In this document: positions 15,988 through 25,063 of the stretch, in pieces
How the letters are laid out: each line of letters opens with the position of its first letter
Numbering within the stretch: the stretch's first letter is position 1
Assembly: GCA_027037055.1 (NCBI GenBank)
Contig: JALWBR010000046.1
Location: 1-59,309 of the forward strand
Length of the DNA stretch: 59,309 nt
DNA from: Aquificales bacterium
Lineage (GTDB): Bacteria > Aquificota > Aquificia > Aquificales > Aquificaceae
Direction of reading: 5' to 3'
Notes under the pieces: generated by a model
Databases searched by the model: none
Told to the model about the DNA's origin: nothing
What the model saw: the letters and a program-made list of their open reading frames with translations, nothing else
Program-made: the position numbers and the translations under genes

Positions 15988-16368
15988 ATGAAGGGTATTA
16001 TTGTTGCAGTAATAGGTTTTTTCCTATTAGCATGGGCTAAGGAAACGCCGGTTATCATTGCTTATTACAATCCTGATTGTAGGTGTTGTACCAAATATTT
16101 TGATCTATTGGAAGATAAAGGCTATAAGATAAAAAGGGTAGAGGTTGATAGTCTTACCCTTTATAAAAAGAAGAATGAAATGGGTGTTCCGGTAGATAAG
16201 AGATCTTGTCATACGATGAAGGTGGGCGATAAGTTTATTGAAGGTCATGTGCCTGTTGAAGGTATAGAAGCCCTGTTAAATTCAAAGAACGCCAAAGGTG
16301 TATATTCCCCTCATGGTACTTCAAGCGGATTCGGTGTTGAAGAGGACATTTACATCATCATAAGGTAA
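15988..16368 (+). CDS. DUF411 family exported metal-binding-like protein
   Basis: A 126-residue protein with a signal peptide (residues 1-17) and a DUF411 domain: CRCC (Cys31, 33, 34) near the N-terminus, then VPVDKRSCHT and EGHVPVEGI, both typical of the family. DUF411 proteins are often found with copper-handling genes, so periplasmic metal binding is likely, but no copper gene is adjacent. I chose the ATG at 15988, with GAGGTGGG just upstream, over a GTG nine bases earlier. A TACAAT (15950-15955) may be its -10 box. Confidence 0.8.
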   Translation: MKGIIVAVIGFFLLAWAKETPVIIAYYNPDCRCCTKYFDLLEDKGYKIKRVEVDSLTLYKKKNEMGVPVDKRSCHTMKVGDKFIEGHVPVEGIEALLNSKNAKGVYSPHGTSSGFGVEEDIYIIIR

Positions 16369-16426
16369 TAAACTTTAAAATCAATACAATTGAATTTGAT
16401 ATTAGAGTGGTGTTTAATGTTTTCGT

Positions 16427-17176
16427 ATGTTTAACAGAAGTTTGTTTTATGGAGAAGGTGTATTTGAAACTATCAAATGGCGGGGAATAACAAAAAAGCT
16501 TAGAAGACACTATGAGAGATTGAAGAACTCTGCGGAATTTTTTTCAATTGGATATCCATCATGGGAAGATTTTATTAATGAAATAGAAAAAAGAACAGGA
16601 GAAGAGAAGGATATATATGTTAAGGTATGTGTTTTTGGTGTAGGAGAAGACCCTTTTTATGAGAAGTCTTCCTCTTATATGTTGAGTGTTGTCAAAAGGG
16701 ATTTACCCTCAATTCCAGATGAGGTTTCAATCACTGTGTCGGATTACAGGAGGCATTCTGGGAACCCCCTTGTTTATCATAAGACTACCAATTATCTGTT
16801 TAATGTGCTTGTAAAAAGAAGTGCTGTAGAAAAAGGGTATTTTGATGCTGTTATCCTTAATGAAAGGGGTGAGGTAACGGAATGTTCTTCTTCCAATATT
16901 GTTATTCTGAGGGGAAGTAGGCTTTATACACCCGCTATTGAGTGCGGACTTTTGTGGGGTACAACGCTTGCAACCTTATATGAAAAGATGGATATTGCGG
17001 AAGAAAGAATAAGGTTGCCGGATCTTTTAAAAGCTGATGCAGTTTACCTTACAAATTCCTTAATGGATGTTGTTCCTGTAACGAATATAGGCGGGGAAAG
17101 GAAAGATTATGATAAAACCCTGTTTGAGGAGATGAAACATATACTAAATCTTGAGAATTCTGTACTTGGCAAGTAG
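16427..17176 (+). CDS. pabC: Class IV aminotransferase, probable aminodeoxychorismate lyase
   Basis: PLP enzyme of fold type IV. The 249-residue protein opens with the SLFYGEGVFETIK motif, has the PLP lysine in YHKTTNYL (about residue 119), the ECSSSNI segment and the C-terminal YLTNSLMDVVPV. These fit 4-amino-4-deoxychorismate lyase, which makes p-aminobenzoate for folate; a branched-chain or D-amino acid aminotransferase is less likely given the length and motifs. It is expressed singly and overlaps the converging secD by 33 bases. Confidence 0.78.
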   Translation: MFNRSLFYGEGVFETIKWRGITKKLRRHYERLKNSAEFFSIGYPSWEDFINEIEKRTGEEKDIYVKVCVFGVGEDPFYEKSSSYMLSVVKRDLPSIPDEVSITVSDYRRHSGNPLVYHKTTNYLFNVLVKRSAVEKGYFDAVILNERGEVTECSSSNIVILRGSRLYTPAIECGLLWGTTLATLYEKMDIAEERIRLPDLLKADAVYLTNSLMDVVPVTNIGGERKDYDKTLFEEMKHILNLENSVLGK

Positions 17177-18640
17177 ATCAAGAAATACTTTTGAATAGTG
17201 GACATTGGATATAAAAGAGGCAATTGTACCTATGGCTAAGGTTGTTGCAAAACCTTTTACCGGACCGCTTCCGAATTGAAAAAGAATTAATGCTGCGACA
17301 AGTAAGGTTATATGTGTATCCCATACCGCACTGAGGCTCCTTCTGTACCCCAGCTCTATGGCTTTCCTTAAGGTGTTACCCAATCTCAGTTCCTCTTTAA
17401 ATCTTTCAAAGATTAGCACATTTGAGTCAACCGCTATACCCATATTAAGAATTATTCCCGCTATGCCAGGTAATGTAAGTGTGGCGTCAAGTAAGACGAG
17501 GCCAGCCCACAGTAGTAGAGCATTGAGAAGAATTGAAAAGGTTGCGGTTACACCTGCTACTTTATACCTTGCTATTATTAATATAACAAGCAATGCAAAT
17601 CCGAGGATACCAGCTTTTATTCCCTGTTCTATGGCATCCTTTCCGAGGGAGGGTCCTACTATCCTCTCCTGGAGTATGTGTAGATCGGTGGGTAAGGCTC
17701 CAGCTCTCAGGACTACAGCAAGATCCCTTGCTTCTTCGGGTGTAAAGTAACCGGTTATCTGACCCCTGCTACTTATCCTGCTTCTTATAACGGGTGCGGA
17801 GACTACCTTGTTATCAAGAACTATGGCAAGTCTTTTACCTATATTATTCTGTGTGAAGTTGCCAAACTTTGAGGCAGCTTCCCCTTTCAATTCAAAGGTA
17901 ACCGCAGGGCTTCCGTATTCATCCGTGCTTTGGTAAGCTGTCTTTAAATCGCCTCCCGTTATAACTGGGACCTTTTTAACAAGGAACCACTCATCGCCCT
18001 TGAGGGACGGCAATATCTCTGTATCCCTCGTAAGCTTTTCTTCCAAGATTTCCTTAGAAGGTGCGGATTCTACAACAAGCTTCAGTTCAAGGGACGCGGT
18101 CTTACCTATTATCTTTTTAGCCCTTTCAAGGTCAAGATAACCGGGCAATTCAATAAGTATCCTTTTTGGTCCTATTTTTGTAATAACGGGTTGTGCCACA
18201 CCGAGGGCATCTATCCTGTTCCTTAATATCTCTATAGCTTGGGATATTATTCCTCTTTCAAAGGATGAAATTTCCCTTGATTTCAACTGTATATGCAAAA
18301 GTCCCTTCTTTTCCCTTTTGACGGTGAAACGGGGAAAATTTTCTTCCAGCTCTTCTAATGCCTTTGAAAGTTGTGGTTCTTCTATGACTTCAATATATAT
18401 ACCGTCCTTTTTAACAAAAACATCAAGTATCTTTACATCCCTTTCATCCAAAAAACTCTCCATATCCATGGCATATTTCTCATACTCCTTTTCAAGTGCC
18501 TTTTGTATATCTGGTTCTAAAACTATGGAAACCCCGCCTTTTAGGTCCAAGCCCAAATTTGTGGGTTTAAGTGTAACTACCGCTACTGAGCCTGCAATTA
18601 AAATGATCAGGAGAATGATGTTGTTTAGTATATTTTTCAT
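17144..18640 (-). CDS. secD: Protein translocase subunit SecD
   Basis: Membrane protein that uses the proton gradient to help pull proteins out through SecYEG. The 498-residue protein has an N-terminal membrane segment, the D1 signature LGLDLKGGVS, the periplasmic head (ALGVAQPVI, RILIELPG), and five C-terminal membrane segments with GIAVDSNVLIFERFKEE. SecF is not adjacent, unlike the common secD-secF pair, and yajC lies about 18 kb away. It follows an unknown 150-residue gene on the same strand by 10 bases. Confidence 0.95.
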   Translation of the reverse strand: MKNILNNIILLIILIAGSVAVVTLKPTNLGLDLKGGVSIVLEPDIQKALEKEYEKYAMDMESFLDERDVKILDVFVKKDGIYIEVIEEPQLSKALEELEENFPRFTVKREKKGLLHIQLKSREISSFERGIISQAIEILRNRIDALGVAQPVITKIGPKRILIELPGYLDLERAKKIIGKTASLELKLVVESAPSKEILEEKLTRDTEILPSLKGDEWFLVKKVPVITGGDLKTAYQSTDEYGSPAVTFELKGEAASKFGNFTQNNIGKRLAIVLDNKVVSAPVIRSRISSRGQITGYFTPEEARDLAVVLRAGALPTDLHILQERIVGPSLGKDAIEQGIKAGILGFALLVILIIARYKVAGVTATFSILLNALLLWAGLVLLDATLTLPGIAGIILNMGIAVDSNVLIFERFKEELRLGNTLRKAIELGYRRSLSAVWDTHITLLVAALILFQFGSGPVKGFATTLAIGTIASFISNVHYSKVFLDLLAKYRILKI

Positions 18641-18650
18641 AGGTTACATA

Positions 18651-19103
18651 TTATAACTTCTGTCCGAAGAGCCTGTAAAGGAAAGATTTTATGCCTTTAT
18701 TTCTTTTGTCTGAGGTTTTTAATGTTAATATGTTATCTTCAAATTTACTTGAAATCCTGCACAGTGTTGCCCTGTCGGATACTATATTCATATCTGCTAT
18801 CTCTTTTAATATTTTGCTTACCTCTTCAAGGGTTCTTATATATCTTTCCGTAAGTACTTTATCGTTTCTGTCAAACTGGGTTATAAAGTTTGTAAGAGGT
18901 GCTTCCAATCCCTCCATGGCTAAAAGCAGGCTGTTTTCAACAGCGTCCCTGTCCTGTATTCCCAAGTTTGCAACTTCAAGCAGTTTTGATTTTAGCTTCA
19001 TTGAAAATTCCATGAGATGATATTCAAAGGGATCGTGCTTGTCTAAATTAATTACAAATTCCGCCACCATTACTTCTATTCTTTCCTTTACACCTTCGGA
19101 CAT
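18651..19103 (-). CDS. Unknown helical cytoplasmic protein
   Basis: A 150-residue protein I cannot assign. It is acidic and almost entirely helical in pattern, with no signal peptide or membrane segment, and ends in a basic tail (IKSFLYRLFGQKL). It lies between an M23 peptidase (12 bases upstream) and secD (10 bases downstream) on the same strand, so all three are probably one transcript. The context suggests an envelope or export role, but nothing in the sequence proves that. Confidence 0.65.
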   Translation of the reverse strand: MSEGVKERIEVMVAEFVINLDKHDPFEYHLMEFSMKLKSKLLEVANLGIQDRDAVENSLLLAMEGLEAPLTNFITQFDRNDKVLTERYIRTLEEVSKILKEIADMNIVSDRATLCRISSKFEDNILTLKTSDKRNKGIKSFLYRLFGQKL

Positions 19104-19115
19104 TTTTACTCCTCC

Positions 19116-20393
19116 TTAACTGTTCATTATTCTTTCAATGTTATTTTTTAACCACTTAGGATCCCACCATTCCAAGGGTGTTACTTCAACACCTTGAACG
19201 ATTATACCGAAATGAAGATGATCACCAAAGGCTAAACCTGTCATATCCGTCGTACCTATTATCTGACCCTTCCTAACATACTCACCCTCTTTAACGAGCA
19301 TACTTCCAAGGTGGGAATATAGACTCATCACACCGAGACCGTGATCTATTATTATGGTATTGCCGTATATACCCAAATCGCCCACATACACAACCACACC
19401 GTTGTTTGCAGCTTGAACCTTAGCATTTTTTATTGAGGCAAGATCATATCCGAGATGTCTGCTTTTACTTACTATCCTTCCCTTATACCTGTAATATCTT
19501 AGCTCTCCAAAGTACGATATTACCTTGCTGTTCTTAAGTTGTAAAAATCTTCCCTTCCACAGTTTCTTAGGTTCAGATTTCTTTCCTATTTCGCTTATCA
19601 TTTTTTCATTTTTTTCTCTCCATTCTTCATTGACCTTTTTAAATGCATCAACGGGGCTTAAACCTTCCCCCTCATCACCGAGTAGTGGCAGTATCTTCCT
19701 CCTTATCATATCATCGGTTATATCAACCACATACCTTTTGAACCTTGTTCTTCTTATTTTTGTGGGCAGGGTTATACTTGCGGTGTTACCCGCCTTGTCG
19801 TAAGCTACTATCTTTATGTAGGTATTAGGATCTTCTTCCACATCAACGGGGAATATACCGAAGAATGTATTTTTGTCCATCTTATAGAGGGGGTACTCCT
19901 TCTTACCAATTCTAACTACAACCTTTTCCGCATCGGTTGCTTGGGTTTTAACCGCACCCGATGAACCTTGCCTTACTGTGGGTGTTGATGCTATGAGGTA
20001 AATTTTTGGAGGTACGGTATCAATGAAGGTGTCAACCGTATAGCTTCTTCTTACAAGGATATACGCATCAATGGTAACCATTACTTTTGCCTTGCCGTCC
20101 TTAAGTCCATACTTCTTAGGTTCTATAAGTAGATTTATAGGTGTTTCACCTCCCATAACGCTGTCTTCAAATATTTTTATCTCCCTGCCCTCCTGAATTA
20201 TTTTTACTGAAACCCTGTTATTGTCCCAGTTAGATATGACTTTTAATGTAACTTCCTTTTTCTTAGGCAGTTTCTGTAACTCCTCTATTCCTTCAATTGC
20301 AGGTCTTCCCTGTATAAACAGAAGGCTTACGTATACCGCGGAGAATATAAGAAAAGCGAATGCGAAGAACCTTATCAATCTTAATATCTTCAT
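19116..20393 (-). CDS. M23 (LytM) family metallopeptidase, membrane-anchored
   Basis: Likely peptidoglycan hydrolase or regulator acting in the periplasm. The 425-residue protein has an N-terminal membrane anchor (about 8-28), a middle region of beta-rich Ig-like repeats (40-210), and a C-terminal LytM domain. Zinc ligands are visible in the conserved HLGYD and HLHFG motifs, so the enzyme looks active. It diverges from the flippase gene across 69 AT-rich bases and is followed by an unknown gene and secD. Confidence 0.88.
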   Translation of the reverse strand: MKILRLIRFFAFAFLIFSAVYVSLLFIQGRPAIEGIEELQKLPKKKEVTLKVISNWDNNRVSVKIIQEGREIKIFEDSVMGGETPINLLIEPKKYGLKDGKAKVMVTIDAYILVRRSYTVDTFIDTVPPKIYLIASTPTVRQGSSGAVKTQATDAEKVVVRIGKKEYPLYKMDKNTFFGIFPVDVEEDPNTYIKIVAYDKAGNTASITLPTKIRRTRFKRYVVDITDDMIRRKILPLLGDEGEGLSPVDAFKKVNEEWREKNEKMISEIGKKSEPKKLWKGRFLQLKNSKVISYFGELRYYRYKGRIVSKSRHLGYDLASIKNAKVQAANNGVVVYVGDLGIYGNTIIIDHGLGVMSLYSHLGSMLVKEGEYVRKGQIIGTTDMTGLAFGDHLHFGIIVQGVEVTPLEWWDPKWLKNNIERIMNS

Positions 20394-20462
20394 TTTTCCT
20401 CCTCTCTTTTGTTTTATAAAAAATTGTAAGACAAAATTGTTTAATATTATTAAGGTATCACA

Positions 20463-21425
20463 ATGAAAAGGACAATTTTTTTGGGATCCATCGGTGTTCT
20501 TATTATAATTTTCTTAAGTTTTTTATATATCCTGTTTAAAACCTTTTCTCGTGAAACCTTAGATGTGCTTTTTTCTTTAAAGAGGAGATATTTATTACTC
20601 TCCTTTTTATGGGTTTTCCTTCTTCATACTTTTGATAATTTAAGGCTATTTATACTGTCAAGGGCGGTAGGGGTTAGATACTCTTTTCTTTACGGTTATG
20701 CGGTTTCCCTTACCAATACCTTTGCTGCAACTGTTACACCCGCCCATATAGGCGGAGAAGCCATGGCTATTTATCTGATAGCAAGAAAGGGTGTCAGTAT
20801 TCCTAAGACCATGAGTATAGTAACCATGAAGACAATATCTGGAATGTCTTTCTTTATACTTGCCTTACCGGTTACCGTAGTGTATTTGATGGATAACAAG
20901 GAAATTGCCTATGACATCCTCAAGCTTCTCGGTGGGGTTTTTATTTTAACGGGTATAGTTTATATCGTTTTCAGAAGGTTTTTTGAGAAAAATCAGCATC
21001 TCAGTGAAAGTTTTATCACTTCCTTAAAAAGGGCGGTCCTTAGGTATTACATTACTCTTAAGATTTACGCCCTGAGAAGGCGTAAGGTTTTACTTTTAGC
21101 TGTTTTGTACAGTTCCCTTCTTTATATAAGTTTCTTGATGATAGCACCCACCCTTCTTAAAGCCTTCGGTTCCGATCAATCCTTTATAGACCTTGCCTAT
21201 CAACAACTGGGACTGCTTTACGCTATATTTATAAGCCCTACGCCGGGGGGAAGCGGGGTAGGTGAGATAGGAGCTCTAAGCACCTTTTCCGCCTTCTTAC
21301 CCGTTTATCAATTAGGCGTTTTCGCCATTTTATGGAGATTGATAAGCCAATACATAAGTGCTTTGCTGGGAGGAATAACCCTTTTTATCTTCCTTTATAT
21401 TGACAGTAGAAGATACGGAAGATGA
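20463..21425 (+). CDS. Flippase-like membrane protein (UPF0104, LPG-synthase TM domain)
   Basis: A 320-residue membrane protein of the family that includes the transmembrane part of MprF. About eight membrane segments are visible, with family motifs THPAHIGGEA-like (VTPAHIGGEA near residue 95) and SPTPGGSGVGEIG near 260. Family members flip or synthesise lipids; the substrate cannot be told here. The stop overlaps the start of lnt (ATGA), which supports an envelope-lipid role. Confidence 0.8.
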   Translation: MKRTIFLGSIGVLIIIFLSFLYILFKTFSRETLDVLFSLKRRYLLLSFLWVFLLHTFDNLRLFILSRAVGVRYSFLYGYAVSLTNTFAATVTPAHIGGEAMAIYLIARKGVSIPKTMSIVTMKTISGMSFFILALPVTVVYLMDNKEIAYDILKLLGGVFILTGIVYIVFRRFFEKNQHLSESFITSLKRAVLRYYITLKIYALRRRKVLLLAVLYSSLLYISFLMIAPTLLKAFGSDQSFIDLAYQQLGLLYAIFISPTPGGSGVGEIGALSTFSAFLPVYQLGVFAILWRLISQYISALLGGITLFIFLYIDSRRYGR

Positions 21426-22795
21426 AAAATATTGTTCCCTTTTTACTTTCCGTATGTTCGGGTATTTTTCTTTTCATAGGGGTTTCCTATAACAATTTCT
21501 GGTTTTTGGTTCCTTTTTCCTTTGTCTTGCTTTTTTATTTAAAAAAGTGGTATCTATGGTTTGTGAGCGGATTTTTGTTTTTTTCCTTTTCTTTATGGTG
21601 GATAAATATATCAATGATTAAATACGGAGGAATACCTTCCTTTATTTCCTACACTATGGTAATTTTTTTATGTTTTTTCTTAACTATTCTGCAGTTCTTA
21701 GCAGTGTATGTGATATGGAGATGGAGTGGTTACAGACCTTATATTATTCCCTTTGTCTGGGTTTTGTTTGAAATTTTGAGATCCTATTTCCCTTACGGAG
21801 GCTTTCCTTGGCTTATCTTGGGAAATATATCCGTTAATATACCTTACTTGGGACTTTCTATAAGATACATTACGGTTTACGGTTTTTCTTTCTTGATTGT
21901 TTTGTTTTCAGCAGGACTCTTTTATATCTTCAGTGAAAAAAAGTATATAAGGGGTGCTATCACGTCTTTCCTTGCTCTTATTATAAGTTTTTCCCTTTCC
22001 TTCATTGCTGATGTCAACATAAAAAAGGATATGGCGGATGCTAACTTTATAAAGATAGGCATAATACAACCTTTTATAGAGCAGAAGATAAAACTTGATG
22101 AGTATGAGTTTAGAAGGGAGTCTTCGGTTTATTTTCCCTTGATGGATAAGGCTATAAAGGAAGGGGCAAAGGTGTTATTTCTACCGGAATATGCCTTCCC
22201 CTTTTTGTTTTCACAGGGTTATGATGAGCTGTTTTTAAGATTGATGGAGGTGTCAGAAAAGGTTCCATTAGTTGTTGGTCTTGTTGATATTCACTACACA
22301 GAAAACCGCGTTGAACCGCGTACATCCGCCTATCTGATATATAAGGGTAGGGAGATTGACAGATATGACAAGATAAGACTTTTACCCTTCGGCGAGTATC
22401 TACCTTTTCCCTTCGGTTTTGCCAAAGAGATATTTGGGGTTATAAGCGGACCCGATTATGTACCCGGCAAGGATTTTACTCCCCTTGAGATGGGTAACTT
22501 AAGGATAGCCACCTTTATATGTTTTGAGGTTGGATATGTTGATCTTGTTAAAAGGATAGCAGGTAAGGGAAATCTTATAGCGGTGCTTACCAATGATGGA
22601 TGGTTTGATAATTCCTTAGGTGTTTATCAACACTTAAACATAGCAAGGGCGAGGGCGGTAGAAAACGGGAAATTTCTTGTGTGGGTGAACAATACGGGAC
22701 CATCCGCGGTAATAAACCCTAAGGGAAAGATAGTGGCTATAATTGATTACGGTTTAAGGGATATACTTGTTGCGGATGTTGCCCTTCTCAAGTAA
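21422..22795 (+). CDS. lnt: Apolipoprotein N-acyltransferase
   Basis: Adds the third acyl chain to bacterial lipoproteins at the inner membrane. Six N-terminal membrane segments (1-195) precede a nitrilase-type domain. The catalytic triad is visible: Glu256 in LPEYAF, Lys317 in YDKIRLLPFGE and Cys367 in FICFE. Length of 457 is slightly short for the family. Its presence fits the lipoprotein at 3232-3735 and a double-membrane cell. The 3' end overlaps the converging rel gene by 8 bases. Confidence 0.94.
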   Translation: MKNIVPFLLSVCSGIFLFIGVSYNNFWFLVPFSFVLLFYLKKWYLWFVSGFLFFSFSLWWINISMIKYGGIPSFISYTMVIFLCFFLTILQFLAVYVIWRWSGYRPYIIPFVWVLFEILRSYFPYGGFPWLILGNISVNIPYLGLSIRYITVYGFSFLIVLFSAGLFYIFSEKKYIRGAITSFLALIISFSLSFIADVNIKKDMADANFIKIGIIQPFIEQKIKLDEYEFRRESSVYFPLMDKAIKEGAKVLFLPEYAFPFLFSQGYDELFLRLMEVSEKVPLVVGLVDIHYTENRVEPRTSAYLIYKGREIDRYDKIRLLPFGEYLPFPFGFAKEIFGVISGPDYVPGKDFTPLEMGNLRIATFICFEVGYVDLVKRIAGKGNLIAVLTNDGWFDNSLGVYQHLNIARARAVENGKFLVWVNNTGPSAVINPKGKIVAIIDYGLRDILVADVALLK

Positions 22796-24881
22796 ACACC
22801 CTACCACATTCCTCAACATTTTCAACCTCTCTTATTGCGGATATGATACTATTGAGATGATCTTTATCCCTTACATCAATTATGAAGTCCATAAGGGCTA
22901 TTCCCGTGGTTAAGCTCTTTGCTTTAGCTTCCCTTATATTTGCTCCTTTTTCCGAAATAACAGAAGTTATCTCCGAAAGTATTCCCATCCTGTCCTTTGC
23001 CAGAACCTTCAAGCGTGCTTTGAATTTACCCTTTGCGTTCCAAGATACCTCAAGAACCTTTTCCGGAAATTTTGCTTTTATATATTTAAGATTTGGACAT
23101 TCTTCATGATGTATTACAACTCCCTTCAGCCTTGTTAACACCCCGTAAACCTTGTCTCCCGCCACGGGCTTGCAACAGTCCGCTACCGAGTACATTACAT
23201 TTTTCAGATCTTCTATTGAAAGTGAACCTTCTGGTTTTTCTTCTTTTACCTTTTTCTCAGAGGGTGACAGCAGGTTTATTATCTGTTTTATGGACAGTTT
23301 ACCCTTTGCTATGTTTATCAGTATGTCTTCTTCGGAAACATATCTTGTTTTTTCTTTTATCATCTCAACAATATTTTCTACGGGCATATTAAACCTTTCT
23401 TTAAGTTTTTCAAGAAGCTTAACACCTTGTGATCTGTACTTTTCCTTCTTTTCTTGATTCAGGGCTTGTTTTATTTTGTTTTTTGCCTTTGAGGTTACAA
23501 CAAAAGAGAGCCACTGGGGATTTGGTTTCTTATGGGGATGTGTAAGGATTTCCACCTGATCTCCCTGTTGGAGCCTATAGCTTAGGGGAACTATCCTTCC
23601 GTTTACCTTTGCTCCCGCACAATGGTTACCTATATCCGTGTGTATGTGATAGGCGAAGTCAACCGGTGTAGCTCCCGCTGGCAGAACTACTATATCACCT
23701 GCGGGTGTAAAGACAAAAACCTCTTCAAAAAATAGATTCTCCTTTATGCTGTTTATAACATCCGCGGTGTTTTTGCTTCCCTTTATGTTTTCAATTATCT
23801 CCTGAAGCCATGAAAAGTTTTCCTTTATTTTCGGTTTTTTACCCTCTTTGTAAGCCCAGTGGGCGGCTATACCTTTTTCCGCCCTTTCGTGCATCTCATA
23901 GGTTCTTATCTGAATTTCTACCATTCTTCCTTTTGGTCCTATAACCGTTGTGTGGAGTGACTGGTAAAGATTGGGCTTGGGAAGGGATATGTAATCGTCA
24001 AACTTTCCGGGGACGGGTTTGAAGATGTTGTGTACTATTCCGAGAACTATATAGCAGTCCCTCACCTCGTTTACTATTATCCTTACCCCGAGTATATCGT
24101 GAACATCTTCAAGCTTTATCCCTTTCCTTATCGTTTTCTGCCATATACTGTAGAGATGTTTTGATCTGTACTTTATATCCGCCTTTATACCCGTTCTGTC
24201 AAGCTCCTTCTTTATGGGCGGAATTATATACTTCTTTATATATGTTTCAAGGGCTTCACGGGATCTGGCTACGAATTTCCTAACCTTTTCGTACTCTGCG
24301 GGAAACAGGTACATGAAACATAAATCTTCAAGTTCTGTTTTTATATCCCACATTCCGAGGCGGTGGGCAATTGGTGCATATATTGACATGGTTTCCTTTG
24401 CTATCCTTATTATCTTCTCCTTGGGCAGAAAGTGTAATGTTCTCATATTGTGTAGTCTGTCCGCGAGCTTTACTATTATCACCCTTATGTCCTTGGACAT
24501 GGCTATAAGCATCTTTCTGTAGTTTTCAACCTCGGGATCCGCTATATTTTTCGGTTTTATCTTGCTTATCTTACTTACGCCGTTTACTATATCCGCCACC
24601 TGTTTACCGAACATACCTTCAATTTCTTCATAGGTTGTATCCGTATCTTCCAAGGTGTCGTGGAGAAGACCAGCAATTACAGTTTCAAGATCCATGTTCA
24701 TATCAAGGAGTATCTTTGCCACCTCTATGGGATGGTTAACGTAGGGTTCACCCGATTTTCTTTTTTGGTGTTTATGTTTTTCATATATAAACTCTATGGC
24801 TTTTATTATTATTTCCCTTTTATCGGGGAACGCATTCAGTATGTCGGTGTAATTCCTTACATCTTTATCGTCCAAAAGCAT
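22788..24881 (-). CDS. rel: Bifunctional (p)ppGpp synthetase/hydrolase RelA/SpoT
   Basis: Makes and degrades the stringent-response alarmone. Domains in order: HD hydrolase (HDTLEDTDT intact, so hydrolysis is likely), synthetase (YQSLHTTVIGP), TGS (VFTPAGDIVVLP), a Cys/His zinc-finger region (CCKP, HHEECPN) and a C-terminal ACT domain. I start at the ATG at 24881 (MLLDDKDVRN), giving 697 residues; a GTG 42 bases upstream would add 14 unlikely residues. No clear ribosome site precedes either. It is divergent from mreB. Confidence 0.93.
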   Translation of the reverse strand: MLLDDKDVRNYTDILNAFPDKREIIIKAIEFIYEKHKHQKRKSGEPYVNHPIEVAKILLDMNMDLETVIAGLLHDTLEDTDTTYEEIEGMFGKQVADIVNGVSKISKIKPKNIADPEVENYRKMLIAMSKDIRVIIVKLADRLHNMRTLHFLPKEKIIRIAKETMSIYAPIAHRLGMWDIKTELEDLCFMYLFPAEYEKVRKFVARSREALETYIKKYIIPPIKKELDRTGIKADIKYRSKHLYSIWQKTIRKGIKLEDVHDILGVRIIVNEVRDCYIVLGIVHNIFKPVPGKFDDYISLPKPNLYQSLHTTVIGPKGRMVEIQIRTYEMHERAEKGIAAHWAYKEGKKPKIKENFSWLQEIIENIKGSKNTADVINSIKENLFFEEVFVFTPAGDIVVLPAGATPVDFAYHIHTDIGNHCAGAKVNGRIVPLSYRLQQGDQVEILTHPHKKPNPQWLSFVVTSKAKNKIKQALNQEKKEKYRSQGVKLLEKLKERFNMPVENIVEMIKEKTRYVSEEDILINIAKGKLSIKQIINLLSPSEKKVKEEKPEGSLSIEDLKNVMYSVADCCKPVAGDKVYGVLTRLKGVVIHHEECPNLKYIKAKFPEKVLEVSWNAKGKFKARLKVLAKDRMGILSEITSVISEKGANIREAKAKSLTTGIALMDFIIDVRDKDHLNSIISAIREVENVEECGRVFT

Positions 24882-24960
24882 TGTAAAATAAATATAGCTC
24901 TTTGGGATAAGACAAACCACCACAATGCGTGGTATTTGGATTGGGAACTTTTATAGATCC

Positions 24961-25050
24961 GGGGTACCCAAATACCGCCTGCTGGGGATATGGGTACTCC
25001 TTCATAGGCGGGATAGAAATACCCCAGCCCAGACTTCAAGGGAAGTCTGG
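24961..25050 (+). ncRNA. Nested-hairpin element before mreB (leader RNA or IS605-type end relic)
   Basis: GGGGTA (24961-24966) pairs with TACCCC (25020-25025); inside it CCGCCT (24975-24980) pairs with AGGCGG (25006-25011), and GGGG/CTCC may cap it. A second, perfect 9-base-pair hairpin (25029-25037 with 25042-25050, loop AAGG) follows, five bases before the mreB ribosome site. No U-run follows, so it is not a simple terminator. It could be a structured mreB leader. The layout, a conserved-looking CTTCA hairpin after a structured stretch, also resembles the right end of IS200/IS605 elements; I cannot decide which. Confidence 0.45.
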
Positions 25051-25063
25051 ATAAAAGGAGAAC

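Noticed and set aside
25029-25050. Perfect hairpin read as a Rho-independent terminator
   Set aside because: It is followed by ATAAAAGGAG and the mreB start, with no U-run.
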